From Amycolatopsis bartoniae (GTDB lineage Bacteria > Actinomycetota > Actinomycetes > Mycobacteriales > Pseudonocardiaceae): a DNA stretch of 64,000 nt. The stretch lies in contig NZ_JACHWH010000001.1 of NCBI RefSeq assembly GCF_014191255.1, forward strand, positions 2,046,001 to 2,110,000, in the 5' to 3' direction. Each line of letters starts with the position of its first letter. The first letter of the stretch is position 1. The translations under genes and the position numbers were made by a program. Under the pieces are notes generated by a model, which ran no database searches, had not been told where the DNA came from, and was given only the letters and a program-made list of their open reading frames with translations. Shown one piece after another: positions 16,125 through 26,344 of this stretch.

Positions 16125-17135
16125 GTGGGGGCAAGTTATTCGGCGCCGGTGCTGCACTTGCCAGGACAGGCGGATCCGGAGCTGGTGATCACGTGCCCGT
16201 TCCCCGCCCGCGTGAACCCGCACCTGCCCCGGCTCACCGAGGACACCGAACGCTGGATCCGCGAGCAGGGCCTGTTCGCGCAGCACGACGACGCCGACCG
16301 GCTCACCAGCCGGTTCGTCGGCCACCGGTACGCCGAGGTGCACGCGCGCATGTGGCCGGACGCGGACTACCCGGGCCTCTGGCTGGCGAACCGCCTCCTG
16401 ATCCACATGTGGTGCCTGGACGACTTCCTCGACGAGATCTGGGGCGCCGACCAGGACCACCGCGCCGACCGGGTCGCGGAGCTCATCGGCGAGGTCTTCG
16501 CCGGGCGGGCGACCGAAGCCGACGTGGTCGGCGAGCCACTGGCGGCGGCGCTGCTGACGTTGTGGGCCGAGGCGAGGAACGTCGCGCCGGACTTCTGGCT
16601 GGACCGCGCCGCGGCCGCGTACCTCGCCTACTTGAAGGCGAGCGCCGAGGACCGCGCGCAACGGTGGTCCGCCCGGTCTGTGCCGACGACGGCGCAGTAC
16701 CTGGCCTCCCGCAACGACGGTGGTGGGATGTTCTACGCCACCGCTCTCATCGAGCTGGCCAACCAGGCGTGGTTGCCGGACGAGCTGGCCGCCCGCTCGG
16801 AGATCGTCGACCTGTCGCTGCGGCTCAACCACGCCATCGCCTGGGCCAACGATCTGTTCGCCTACCAGCGGGAAGCCGACCACGGCAACGGCTCGAACCT
16901 GATGGTGGTGCTCACAACGCACGACAAGCTGAGCGAAAGCGAAGCCGCGGCGAGGGTGGTGGCACTGGTCAACGCCGAGCTGGCCACCCTCGACTTCCTG
17001 TGCGACGCGGCCGAGGCACTGCCCGACCCGGCGAGCAGGCACGCCGAAGGAGTGCGGACCACCGCCTCCGGCCTACTGCAGTGGATGGCCACCACCGCCC
17101 GGTACGAACCGACGCCGAGCCAGCGCCAAGGATGA
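16125..17135 (+). CDS. Class I terpene synthase
   Basis: 336 residues, the usual length of bacterial sesquiterpene cyclases. The Asp-rich motif is D99-D100-F-L-D103-E104. The pyrophosphate-sensing Arg196 lies exactly 46 residues before the NSE motif, and the terminal pair Arg326-Tyr327 is present. The NSE motif reads N242-D243-LF-A246-YQR-E250: the usual Ser/Thr is Ala. It would cyclise a prenyl diphosphate in the cytosol with magnesium; the product cannot be told. The GTG start is chosen for GGAG 8 bases upstream. No P450 or prenyltransferase lies next to it. Confidence 0.9.
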   Translation: MGASYSAPVLHLPGQADPELVITCPFPARVNPHLPRLTEDTERWIREQGLFAQHDDADRLTSRFVGHRYAEVHARMWPDADYPGLWLANRLLIHMWCLDDFLDEIWGADQDHRADRVAELIGEVFAGRATEADVVGEPLAAALLTLWAEARNVAPDFWLDRAAAAYLAYLKASAEDRAQRWSARSVPTTAQYLASRNDGGGMFYATALIELANQAWLPDELAARSEIVDLSLRLNHAIAWANDLFAYQREADHGNGSNLMVVLTTHDKLSESEAAARVVALVNAELATLDFLCDAAEALPDPASRHAEGVRTTASGLLQWMATTARYEPTPSQRQG

Positions 17136-17274
17136 CGCAGCTTCCACGGCTGGTGCACCAGGTCAGCTTCGACTCACCATCCGGTTTGGTCACCCGTCCC
17201 GGTGTCACGGCGTACGGGGAACCGGTCTCCACCCACCCGATCCCCCGGCGCCGGATCCGCCCGGCGACGAAAAA

Positions 17275-17300
17275 AGCGCCCTCCCCGAAGGGAAGGCGCT
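17275..17300 (-). terminator. Rho-independent terminator of gltA
   Basis: AGCGCC (17275-17280) pairs with GGCGCT (17295-17300), with further C/G pairing inside. On the minus strand the hairpin is followed by a run of U encoded by the A-run at 17269-17274. It lies 15 bases beyond the gltA stop. Confidence 0.85.
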
Positions 17301-17314
17301 CGTTCCGCGCGAGG

Positions 17315-18625
<1,311 letters not shown>

Positions 18626-18818
18626 GCAAGTCCCTCTCACGGTCACACGGGTCGGCGGCGCCTGCAGGTCGCACAGGCGGCCATTTGTTCGTGCGTGACC
18701 GCTTACGGGTCTCGCCGCACACCGCCCCGCTGGGGTATGAATTCTCCCCTCACGCTAGTCGAATACCGGGGTTTCGCGCAGCCATTGTGTTACCCAGAGC
18801 AAACCGTTGGGATCAGTT

Positions 18819-19739
18819 TCACACCATTTCCGCGGCCCTGGGCGGCTCGGCGCCGCTCCGGGACACGGTGATCGCCGCGGCGCGGGCCGCGTAGCCGAGC
18901 GCGGCCTCCCAGTCGGCGGCGCCGAGCTGCGTGACCGCGCCCACATTCCGCTCGTGCAGCCACGCCAGCAGTGCGCCCTGGACGGTGTCCCCGGCGCCGA
19001 TCGTGTCGACGAGGTGGGCGGGCGCGGAAGGCACGAACACCTCGTGCGCCGCGGTGTGCACAGCGATCCCGTCGGCACCCTGGGTGAGCACGACGGCGTC
19101 GACACCGGCGTCGAGCCACCCCTTCGCGGCGGTCACCGGGTCCGCGCCGCCGGCGAGCCACGCGGCGTCCTCCACGGAGAGCTTCAGCAGCCGCACGTCG
19201 GCGAGCCACGACAGGAACCGCTCCCGGTACGCGTCGGCGTCGGGGATGAGGTCGGCGCGGATGTTCGGGTCGAGCGCCGTGAGCACCCCGCGCTCGGCCT
19301 CGCGGCGCAGGATCGTCTCGTACGTCGTGGCGCCGGGTTCTAGCACCATGCCGAGGGTGCCGAGGCACAGCACGCTCGCTTCGGCGGGCAGCGGGCCGGG
19401 GTCCGCCACGAGCCGGTCCGCGGTGCCCTCGGTGTAGAAGGTGTAGCTCGCCGAGCCGTGCTCGTCGAGCGCGACGACGGCGAGCGTGGTGGGCTCGTCC
19501 CCGCCCTGCACCATCGATATGTCGACTCCCGAGTCGGTGAGCCGCTGCCGCAGCGCCTGCCCGAAGCGGTCTCCCGAGATGCGGGACAGGAACGCCGTCG
19601 GCGCGCCCAGCCGCGCGGCGGCGAGCGCCACGTTGTACGGGCCGCCGCCGAGCCTCGGCTCCAGCGCGCGCAGCCCACCGTCCACTTCGGATTTGCCGGG
19701 CACCAGGTCGACCAGCGCCTCTCCACCCACCACGATCAC
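18819..19739 (-). CDS. PfkB family carbohydrate kinase (fructokinase-like)
   Basis: 306 residues of the ribokinase/PfkB fold. The N-terminal signature region is LGGGPYNVALAAARLG, and the C-terminal signature is DTIGAGDTVQGALLAW with catalytic Asp251. The substrate is probably a ketohexose or other sugar, as in bacterial fructokinases, but the residues visible do not settle it. It starts with GTG at 19739 and stands alone between gltA and a TetR gene. The 193-base gap to gltA holds the gltA promoter region; no clear boxes are recognised there. Confidence 0.85.
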   Translation of the reverse strand: MIVVGGEALVDLVPGKSEVDGGLRALEPRLGGGPYNVALAAARLGAPTAFLSRISGDRFGQALRQRLTDSGVDISMVQGGDEPTTLAVVALDEHGSASYTFYTEGTADRLVADPGPLPAEASVLCLGTLGMVLEPGATTYETILRREAERGVLTALDPNIRADLIPDADAYRERFLSWLADVRLLKLSVEDAAWLAGGADPVTAAKGWLDAGVDAVVLTQGADGIAVHTAAHEVFVPSAPAHLVDTIGAGDTVQGALLAWLHERNVGAVTQLGAADWEAALGYAARAAAITVSRSGAEPPRAAEMV

Positions 19740-19793
19740 GTCCGGAATGCTAACCCGGCAGCCCCGGCGTCGAGCCGGATCTGTCCCTTCCTG

Positions 19794-20405
19794 TCACGGA
19801 CGAGAGGCGATTCCCCCCAGAAGCAGTTCCGACAGCGCGGTGAAGGCTTCAGCGTCCGACACCCCCGTGCGGGCGCCGACGACCCCGGTCTGGATGGCCT
19901 CGACGAGCACCGCGGCCATCTCGGCGATGAGTGTGGCGTGCACCTCGCGGAACACCCCGTCCTCCACCCCCCGCTTGATGAAGCTCCGGATTCGGGCGGC
20001 GGCGGCGCGGCTGTTCAGCTCGTACGCGGCCCGGGCGGGCGCGAAGTCGTTGATGTCCCGCATGAACGCCGGGGACGCGCGGTTGAGGTACTCGGAGATC
20101 CCGGCGAGGTAGGCGCCGATGATCTCCCGCGCGTCGGACAGGTCGGCGATGCGCGCCTCCAGCACGTCCGCCGCGCCTTTGAAGAAGTGCGCCACGACGC
20201 GGACGGCGAGCTGCTCCTTGCTCGGCGCGAGCGCGTAGAGCGTCGACTTCGAGCAGTGCATCTTCGCCGCGAGGTCGTCGAGGGTGAACTGCACGAACCC
20301 CTCAATGAGGAAGAGCTCCTCCAGCTCGGCGAGCAGCGCTCGCTGCCGGGCGGTCAGCTGCCTGCCTCCCGGCGGGCGCAACGGAACTCGGTCTGTCACA
20401 CGCAC
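19794..20405 (-). CDS. TetR family transcriptional regulator
   Basis: 203 residues. HTH residues are FTLDDLAAKMHCSKSTLYALAPSK. The C-domain resembles regulators of fatty-acid or acyl-CoA metabolism only loosely. It is divergent from an acyl-CoA dehydrogenase gene across 58 bases that carry an inverted repeat, so repression of that gene is a reasonable inference. It starts with GTG at 20405, with a second GTG two codons in. Confidence 0.83.
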   Translation of the reverse strand: MRVTDRVPLRPPGGRQLTARQRALLAELEELFLIEGFVQFTLDDLAAKMHCSKSTLYALAPSKEQLAVRVVAHFFKGAADVLEARIADLSDAREIIGAYLAGISEYLNRASPAFMRDINDFAPARAAYELNSRAAAARIRSFIKRGVEDGVFREVHATLIAEMAAVLVEAIQTGVVGARTGVSDAEAFTALSELLLGGIASRP

Positions 20406-20417
20406 ACCGTATGTGCT

Positions 20418-20441
20418 GTACTGGTGATGATTACGCAGTAC
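20418..20441. promoter_or_regulatory. Inverted repeat between TetR and acyl-CoA dehydrogenase
   Basis: GTACTG (20418-20423) and CAGTAC (20436-20441) are exact arms with a 12-base spacer, placed in the shared 58-base promoter gap. It is a candidate operator for the TetR protein. Confidence 0.4.
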
Positions 20442-20463
20442 TGTTCAGGGTACGGAGGCTGGT

Positions 20464-21597
20464 ATGCCCGTCGAGCGGCTGTTGCCCGACCGTGAGTCCG
20501 CGGACCTGCTCGCGCTGGCCACCGAGCTGGCCCGGGAGGAGCTCAAGCCGCGCGCGGCGGAGTACGAGGAGGCGGAGCGCTTCCCGCGGGAGCAGTTCCG
20601 GACGCTGGGCAAGGCCGGGCTGCTGGGCCTGCCGTACCCGGAGCGGTGGGGTGGCGGCGAGGTGCCGTACGAGGTGTACCTGCAGGTGCTGGAGGAGATC
20701 GCGGCCGCGTGGATGTCGGTCGGCGTGGGCCTGTCGGTGCACACGATGTCGTGCTTCGCGCTGGCGTACCACGGCACGGACGAGCAGCGGGACCGGTGGC
20801 TGCCGTCGATGGTGGAGGGCGAGCTGCTGGGGGCGTACGCGCTGTCGGAGCCGCACGCGGGCTCGGACCCGGCGTCGCTGTCCACGCGGGCCCGGCGCGA
20901 CGGCGAACAGTTCGTCGTGAACGGCACCAAGGCGTGGATCACGCACGGCGGTCAGGCGGACTTCTACGCGACGATGGTCCGCACCGGGGAGGACGCGATC
21001 TCGTGCCTGCTGGTCGACGGCGGCACGCCGGGCCTGGCGGCCGCGCCTCCGGAGCGGAAGATGGGACTGACGGGTTCGACGACCACGCAGCTGATCTTCT
21101 CGGATGCCCGCGTGGACGCGGACCGGTTGCTCGGGGCCGAGGGCGCGGGCCTGCGCATCGCACTGTCCTCTTTGGATTCGGGGCGGCTCGGCATCGCGGC
21201 GTGCGCGGTGGGCCTGGCCCAGGCCGCGCTGGACGAAGCGGTGGCCTACGCGAAGGGCCGGAGCCAGTTCGGCAAGCCGATCATCGAGTTCCAGGGACTG
21301 GAGTTCCTGCTGGCGGACATGGCGGCGGCGGTCGATTCGGCGCGCGCCACGGTCCTGGACGCCGCCCGCAGGCGTGACCGGGGCATGCCCTTCCGCCGCC
21401 AGGCATCGATCGCGAAACTGGTGGCGACGGACGCGGCGATGAAGGTGACGACGGACGCGGTGCAGGTCCTTGGCGGGGCGGGTTACACGAGGGACTTCCC
21501 GGTGGAGCGGTACATGCGGGAGGCGAAGGTGCTGCAGATCTTCGAGGGCACGAACCAGATCCAGCGGTTGGTGATCGGACGCGAGTTGCGGCGGTAA
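20464..21597 (+). CDS. Acyl-CoA dehydrogenase
   Basis: 377 residues. FAD flavoprotein that introduces the alpha-beta double bond into acyl-CoA and passes electrons to ETF. Visible signatures are AYALSEPHAGSDPASL, WITHGG, QFGKPIIEFQGLEF and the C-terminal MREAKVLQIFEGTNQIQRL with the catalytic base Glu361. It looks like the short-/branched-chain group, but chain length cannot be read off. It is controlled presumably by the divergent TetR. About 20 bases after its stop the first double-hairpin repeat begins. Confidence 0.92.
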   Translation: MPVERLLPDRESADLLALATELAREELKPRAAEYEEAERFPREQFRTLGKAGLLGLPYPERWGGGEVPYEVYLQVLEEIAAAWMSVGVGLSVHTMSCFALAYHGTDEQRDRWLPSMVEGELLGAYALSEPHAGSDPASLSTRARRDGEQFVVNGTKAWITHGGQADFYATMVRTGEDAISCLLVDGGTPGLAAAPPERKMGLTGSTTTQLIFSDARVDADRLLGAEGAGLRIALSSLDSGRLGIAACAVGLAQAALDEAVAYAKGRSQFGKPIIEFQGLEFLLADMAAAVDSARATVLDAARRRDRGMPFRRQASIAKLVATDAAMKVTTDAVQVLGGAGYTRDFPVERYMREAKVLQIFEGTNQIQRLVIGRELRR

Positions 21598-21616
21598 CCA
21601 CCGCCCCAACCCCCGA

Positions 21617-21769
21617 GAGTTGGGTGATCATCCCGTCGCCTGAACTCGCACCATCACTTTGAGGAGCAGCCGCAACATCCGTGCTCGCCGGAGCTTGACA
21701 TGCCAACCTTGCGGCTGGTCCTCAAAGTGATATGCACAAACCGCAGGCGACGGGATGATCACTCAACTC
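21617..21769. repeat. Long hairpin 1 of element copy A
   Basis: The outer arms begin GAGTTGGGTGATCATCCCGT and end with its near-complement ACGGGATGATCACTCAACTC. An inner arm GAGGAGCAGCCGCAA pairs with TTGCGGCTGGTCCTC. The same structure in copy B uses a different inner-arm sequence that still pairs. Confidence 0.85.
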
Positions 21770-21941
21770 GACCACCCACCCGAGGTGAGATCCCTTGGGG
21801 CCCCATCATCCTGGAGCCTGCCCGCCGGCGAGGCATTCTTTTGTCTTTCGTCCCGCAGTCCCAGCGTGGTCACCCGCTGTGGGCCGGGCGTGGCCGCCCT
21901 CCAATGCCCGGCCCACCCCCGCCCCTCGCCTTTGAGGGTTC

Positions 21942-22025
21942 GACGGTTGCCTCGCCGCCTCAAGGGCGCCTTCGGCGTCGCTTCGCGATGAGCAAGCTCA
22001 CCCTTGACCCGACGAGCCAACCGCC
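21942..22025. repeat. Hairpin 2 of element copy A
   Basis: Arms GACGGTTGCCTCGCCG with TCAAGGG, and CCCTTGA with CGACGAGCCAACCGCC, are imperfect complements around a GCGCCTTCGGCGTC core. The equivalent hairpin in copy B is nearly perfect. Confidence 0.7.
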
Positions 22026-22183
22026 AAGTGCAGCTGGGGACGAGGGGCGGGGGAGATCCGGGCGGTGGTCCTTGCCGCTCGCGTTCGCCTCGCGGGGTCA
22101 CCGTGGGGGACGGGGGAGGCCGGGCGGGTGCGGGGCTGGGTTTCGTCGCCGAGTATCCGCGGCGAAGGTGACCGTGCTGGCTG

Positions 22184-23395
22184 CTACTCCCTGTACCGCC
22201 GTTCCTTCACCACGCCTTCGCCTTTGGCCTCGTCGAAGTGGTAGACCTCGCGGCCCCTCACGAAGACCCTCAGGGCGCGGTTCATGACGTCCAGCGGGTC
22301 ACCTGACCAGATGACCACGTCCGCGTCCAGGCCCGGCTTCAGGGAACCGATCCGGTCGTCCAGGCCCAGCATGCTCGCCGGGTTCACGGTGAGCGCGCGG
22401 AGAGCCGCGTCGGGGTCGAGGCCGTCCTTCACCGCCAGCGCCGCCTGGTAGACGAGGAAGTTGATCGGCACCACCGGATGATCCGTGGTGATCGCCAGCT
22501 TGACGCCCGCCCGCGCGAGGATGCCCGCCGCGCGCAGGGAGCGGTTGCGCAACTCCACCTTCGAGCGCGTCGTGAACAGCGGGCCGAGGATGACCGGCAC
22601 CTCCTTCTCCGCCAGCACGTCCGCGATCAGGTGCCCCTCGGTCCCGTGGTTCACCACCAGTTTGTAGCCGAACTCCTCCGCCAGCCGGATCGCCGTCACG
22701 ATGTCGTCGGCCCGGTGCGTGTGCTGGTCCCAGTACAGGTCCCCGTCGAGCACCTCCGCGAGGGTCTCCATCGTGAGGTCCGTGTCGAACGGCTTGCCCT
22801 CGTCGCGCGCGTGATCACGCTGCGCCGCGTAGTTCTGGGCCTTCGTGAACGCCTCGCGGATGATCGCGGCGACACCCAGCCTCGTCGACGGCGTCTGCTT
22901 CTTGTCACCGTAGATGCGCTTCGGGTTCTCGCCCAGCGCGCTCTTCACGCTGACGTGCTCGGCGAACACCATGTCCAGGATCGTGCGACCCCACGTCTTG
23001 ACGCCGATCGTGCGACCGCCGATCGGGTTGCCCGAGCCCGGCTTGACGACGACGCTCGTGACCCCGCCGGAGAGCGCGTCGTCGAAACCGATGTCGAATG
23101 GGTCGATGCCGTCGACCGCGCGGAAGCGGGCGCCGTTCGGGTCGGTCATCTCGTTGGTGTCGTTGCCCGACCAGCCCTCGCCCTCCTCGTGCACCCCGAG
23201 GTGGACGTGCGCGTCGAAGAACCCGGGCAGCACCCACGAACCGGCGGCGTCGATCAGCTCGGCGTCCTCCGGAATGTCGACATCGGCGTCCGGGCCGACC
23301 GCGACGATCCTGCCGTCCTCGATGAGGACCGTGCCCCCGTCGATCGGCGCCCCGTCGACCGGCACCACGTAACCGCCCACAATCGCGCTCACCAT
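22184..23395 (-). CDS. Amidohydrolase family protein
   Basis: 403 residues of the imidazolonepropionase-like amidohydrolase group. Metal-binding segments are DAHVHLG (HxH), DQHTHRADD, VNHGTEGH and TTDHPVVP, the expected set of His and Asp ligands. Composite beta-sandwich parts at both ends (GTVLIEDGRIVAVGPDADV, LKPGLDADVVIWSGDPLDV) are typical. It hydrolyses a cyclic or amide C-N bond in the cytosol; the substrate is unknown. The ATG at 23395 is chosen because MVSAIVGGYVVPVDG is the usual family start. Confidence 0.85.
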   Translation of the reverse strand: MVSAIVGGYVVPVDGAPIDGGTVLIEDGRIVAVGPDADVDIPEDAELIDAAGSWVLPGFFDAHVHLGVHEEGEGWSGNDTNEMTDPNGARFRAVDGIDPFDIGFDDALSGGVTSVVVKPGSGNPIGGRTIGVKTWGRTILDMVFAEHVSVKSALGENPKRIYGDKKQTPSTRLGVAAIIREAFTKAQNYAAQRDHARDEGKPFDTDLTMETLAEVLDGDLYWDQHTHRADDIVTAIRLAEEFGYKLVVNHGTEGHLIADVLAEKEVPVILGPLFTTRSKVELRNRSLRAAGILARAGVKLAITTDHPVVPINFLVYQAALAVKDGLDPDAALRALTVNPASMLGLDDRIGSLKPGLDADVVIWSGDPLDVMNRALRVFVRGREVYHFDEAKGEGVVKERRYRE

Positions 23396-23418
23396 GGTCC
23401 GACACGCTAATCGAGGGC

Positions 23419-24327
23419 TCAGACCTGCACGCGAACGCCCCAGCTGCCGGTCCACGACGTGCCGGGCTCCAGCTCGATCAGGTCCGTGCCCGAGTTCAGC
23501 GCGTCCGCCGGGCACGTCATCGGCTCGATCGCGATCGCCCGGCCCCGGCCCACCAGGTCCTCCGGCGTGAACACCTGCACCCACCGGAAGTCCGGGTCCG
23601 TCCACACGTCCACGCTCTGCTCGCCGTACGACAGCACGTGGTGGTGCCGCCCGTCCGCCCCCGGCGTCAACCCGCCGAACGCGGTGTCCAGGTCGACCTG
23701 CCCGACGAGCGTGCCGCGGCGGAAGTCGTACTCTGTGCCCTCGACGTCCTGCTCCGGGCCGTACGGCAACTGCTGGTCACCGACGTACGGCCGGACGCGT
23801 GTCGCCGACAGGGTCAGCGTCAACTCGTCCGTCGGCACGTCACCGATCCGGAAGTACGGGTGCGTGCCCACGCCGACACCGATCGCGGACTCTCCCTCAT
23901 TGCGGATCTCGTGCGTGACGGTCAGTTCACGCGGCGCCAGCGCGTACGTGATGCGTGCGTGCAGCGGCACCGGCCAGCCCTGCTGCCGCTCCACCTCGAT
24001 CTCGAACGTGATCGACGACTCCGCGTGCTCCACGAGTGTCCACTCGCGACGGCGCGTCAGGCCGTGGATCGCGTTGCCCCGCGCCTCCTCGGTGACCTCC
24101 AGCTGCTGCTTCTCGCCCTGGTAGGTCCACTCGGCGCCCTTGGTGCGGTTCGGCCACGGCAGCAGGACCTGGCCCGCGCCCTTGGGCGGCTTGGCGTCCT
24201 CGGGGAACGTCTCGACGTAGGGCACGCCGTTGATCTCGAACGCCCGCAGCCCGGCGCCGATCTCGGTGACCACCGCACGCGCACTGCCTCGGACGATCTC
24301 GAACTGCTGTCCAGTGGGGTTGACCAT
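23419..24327 (-). CDS. Aldose 1-epimerase family protein
   Basis: 302 residues of the galactose mutarotase-like fold. Conserved features are LLPWPNRTKGAEW near residue 55, the catalytic-type His in AIHGLTRRREW, GVGTHPYFR near residue 155, and a C-terminal Glu in AIAIEPMTCPADA. It interconverts the anomers of an aldose or a sugar-phosphate relative. It lies 23 bases upstream of the amidohydrolase gene and 10 bases after the peptidase gene, so the three may be one transcript, though their functions do not obviously connect. Confidence 0.85.
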   Translation of the reverse strand: MVNPTGQQFEIVRGSARAVVTEIGAGLRAFEINGVPYVETFPEDAKPPKGAGQVLLPWPNRTKGAEWTYQGEKQQLEVTEEARGNAIHGLTRRREWTLVEHAESSITFEIEVERQQGWPVPLHARITYALAPRELTVTHEIRNEGESAIGVGVGTHPYFRIGDVPTDELTLTLSATRVRPYVGDQQLPYGPEQDVEGTEYDFRRGTLVGQVDLDTAFGGLTPGADGRHHHVLSYGEQSVDVWTDPDFRWVQVFTPEDLVGRGRAIAIEPMTCPADALNSGTDLIELEPGTSWTGSWGVRVQV

Positions 24328-24337
24328 GCCCCGGAGA

Positions 24338-25861
24338 CTATCCGCGCAGCGCCGCCAGCAACGCCTCGCCGTCCGGAGTGCCCAGACCCGTGCACGGGTC
24401 CCAACCGGGACCGGCCTGGTAGTCGCCGTTGTTGCCGCTCGTGATGTCCCGGAAGGTCGCCTTCGCCGCGTCGGCGTAGAGCAGCGTCTGCGCCAACCCG
24501 AGCGGACGCCCGAGGCTCTGCGCGAGCCGGGCCACCAGGGCGGCCCACAACGGCGCCACCGCGCTGGTGCCGCCGTAGACGAGCGACTGCCCGTCGACGA
24601 GGACCTGGTAACCGGTCTCGGGATCGGCGACCGCCGAGACGTCCGGCACCCCGCGCCCGGTGCGGCCGTCCGCACGCTGGGGCACGCCCGCGTCCTGCTG
24701 GTAGTCGGGCAGGTCGAACACCCCGCTGACCCCGCCACCGGTGGCGCCGCCGCCGCTGTTCCACACCACCTCGTCCTCGCCGCTGAGCGTCGTGCCGCCG
24801 CACGCGAGGGCGTGCGGACTGCTCGCCGGGAAGTCGGTGTGCGGCTTGCCGTCGTTCTGCCCGTCGCTGCTGCCGTTGTCACCCGCCGCGACGGTGACCG
24901 TGACGCCCAGCGCGGCGGCGTCGGCGAGCGCCGCGTCGAATGCCGTGCGGGCCTGCTCGGTCCACTGGTCCTCCGACGAGCCCCAGCTGATGCTGACCGC
25001 CACCGGCGTCGGGTCCGCGTGCACCGCCGTGCTGAGCGCGTCGAGGAAACCCTGGTCGGTGTTGGGCGCGAAGTACACGACCTGGTTCGCCTTCGGGGCG
25101 AGCGCTCCGGTCACCTCGATGTCGAGCAGGACCTCGCCGTCGGCGGAACTCGCGTCCTGCGAGGGCGAGTTCTTCCCGCCGTCCACGCCGACGGCCGTGA
25201 CCGACGGCGGCGTGAGGCCGAGCCCCTGGAAGTACGTCGTCAGCTCCTCGGGGCGGAAGCCGCCGCCCAGTTCGAGGATCGCGATGGTCTGCCCGGTGCC
25301 GTCGGTGCCCGCCGGGAACTTGTAGGTGCTGCCGAGCTGCACCGGCGTGTACGACACCGAGGACGACTGGGCGGGCAGGAAGTGCGGGCGCGCCACCGGC
25401 CGGTCGTCCAGGCCCAGCACCGCCACCACCCGGCCGGCCAGCGCCGCGGGCACTCGCAGCTCGCCGACACGTGCCCGGTGCTCCACCGGCGCCCCGGTCC
25501 ACGGGTCGGCGCTGCGCACGAAACCCAGCTCCGTGCCGAAGAGCGCGCCGGCCGCCGAGGCGGGGCCGGCGAAGGTGATGCGCCGCGACCCGTGGTGCTC
25601 GTCGAGCACTTCGAGTCCGGCCTCCGTCAGGGCCGCGCGGACCGCGTCCGCGTCCGCGGGGTCGGCCCCGTGCCGGTCCGCGAGCTGTTGCGCTGTCAGG
25701 GTTTCCGGCCCGAAGACGAGCTCGGCGGGCAGTTCCGCGCGGCGGCGGAGCACGACGGTGGCGATGACCCGGTCGTCGGCGGTGGCGGGGCGCAGCGACT
25801 CGGCGCCGGGGATTTCGGCGCGGGCGCTGCCGGGGATGGCGGCGAACTCGGAGCTCGGCAT
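24338..25861 (-). CDS. S53 family serine-carboxyl peptidase (sedolisin/kumamolisin-like)
   Basis: 507 residues. The N-terminal 170 match the pro-kumamolisin activation domain (ATVVLRRRAELPAELVFG, LTAQQLADRHGADP). The catalytic part shows EVLLDIEV (Glu and Asp), the oxyanion-side ISWGSSEDQWT, the nucleophile Ser in YGGTSAVAPLWAAL, and the calcium site DITSGNNG with WDPCTGLG. Relatives are secreted acid proteases that cleave off their own prodomain, but no classical signal peptide is visible after the ATG at 25861. Export by another route, or a missed start, is possible. Confidence 0.88.
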   Translation of the reverse strand: MPSSEFAAIPGSARAEIPGAESLRPATADDRVIATVVLRRRAELPAELVFGPETLTAQQLADRHGADPADADAVRAALTEAGLEVLDEHHGSRRITFAGPASAAGALFGTELGFVRSADPWTGAPVEHRARVGELRVPAALAGRVVAVLGLDDRPVARPHFLPAQSSSVSYTPVQLGSTYKFPAGTDGTGQTIAILELGGGFRPEELTTYFQGLGLTPPSVTAVGVDGGKNSPSQDASSADGEVLLDIEVTGALAPKANQVVYFAPNTDQGFLDALSTAVHADPTPVAVSISWGSSEDQWTEQARTAFDAALADAAALGVTVTVAAGDNGSSDGQNDGKPHTDFPASSPHALACGGTTLSGEDEVVWNSGGGATGGGVSGVFDLPDYQQDAGVPQRADGRTGRGVPDVSAVADPETGYQVLVDGQSLVYGGTSAVAPLWAALVARLAQSLGRPLGLAQTLLYADAAKATFRDITSGNNGDYQAGPGWDPCTGLGTPDGEALLAALRG

Positions 25862-25930
25862 GGCGCCATGATCGCACACGATCCTGTGCGGACCACCGGT
25901 CACGATTCGGTGACAGTCCTCATAGGACAG

Positions 25931-26344
25931 TCAGTCCTCGATGACCCGCCAGCGGTGGGCGTTCGGGTCGACGCCGGGGGTGTAGGGCACCACGTCCGGC
26001 TCCGGATCGGGCCGCAGGCCCGCCGAGCGCATCATCTCCAGCGCGGCCGCGTCGCCGAGGGCGTCACCCAGGACGTTGACCCCCTCGGCCAGCGCCGCCT
26101 GCTGCGCGCGGTGCGACAGCGCCACGATCGCCTCGCCGAGCGCGTCCGGGCCCAGTGACAGCGCGGACTCGTCGAGCTTCAGCTCCTTCAGGCCGCCGTG
26201 CACGTCGACGGTGACCTGCACGTTCTCGTCGGCGTTGTAGGCCCAGCCGCGCACCGCCGCCAGCCGTGCGGGCAGCTCCTCGGTGACCCGCAGGCGTTCC
26301 TCGGCGTCGGCGAGCAGGCGGTCGGCCGTGCGTCTATCGGTCAT
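25931..26344 (-). CDS. YbaB/EbfC-like small protein (EspL-type)
   Basis: 137 residues. A helical N-terminus (ADRLLADAEERLRVTEELPA) is followed by the YbaB-type strand region (NVQVTVDVHGGLKELKLD), then helices and a Pro-rich tail. YbaB-like proteins bind DNA in some bacteria; a branch accompanies type VII secretion genes as chaperone-like EspL proteins. It overlaps the next YbaB-like gene upstream by 11 bases and sits at the end of a WXG/NlpC operon, which favours the secretion-linked branch. Confidence 0.7.
   Translation of the reverse strand: MTDRRTADRLLADAEERLRVTEELPARLAAVRGWAYNADENVQVTVDVHGGLKELKLDESALSLGPDALGEAIVALSHRAQQAALAEGVNVLGDALGDAAALEMMRSAGLRPDPEPDVVPYTPGVDPNAHRWRVIED

Larger units (their letters stand above)
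21611..22176 (+). repeat. Double-hairpin element, copy A
   Basis: A non-coding element of about 560 bases whose reverse complement recurs at 29434-29970. Shared blocks in order are a 153-bp long hairpin, a block reading TCATCCTGGAGCCTGCCCGC and CGGCGAGGCATTCTTTTG, a second hairpin enclosing GGGCGCCTTCGGCGTCGCTT, a GGGGACGGGGGAGGCC block and CGGCGAAGGTGACC. Long uninterrupted blocks are identical by eye and the stretches between them differ. It fills the gap between two converging genes. No conserved reading frame or transposase is present. Confidence 0.85.

Noticed and set aside
21611..22176. Insertion sequence or group II intron
   Set aside because: No transposase, integrase or reverse transcriptase frame, no target-site duplication that I can see, and the ends are not simple terminal repeats.
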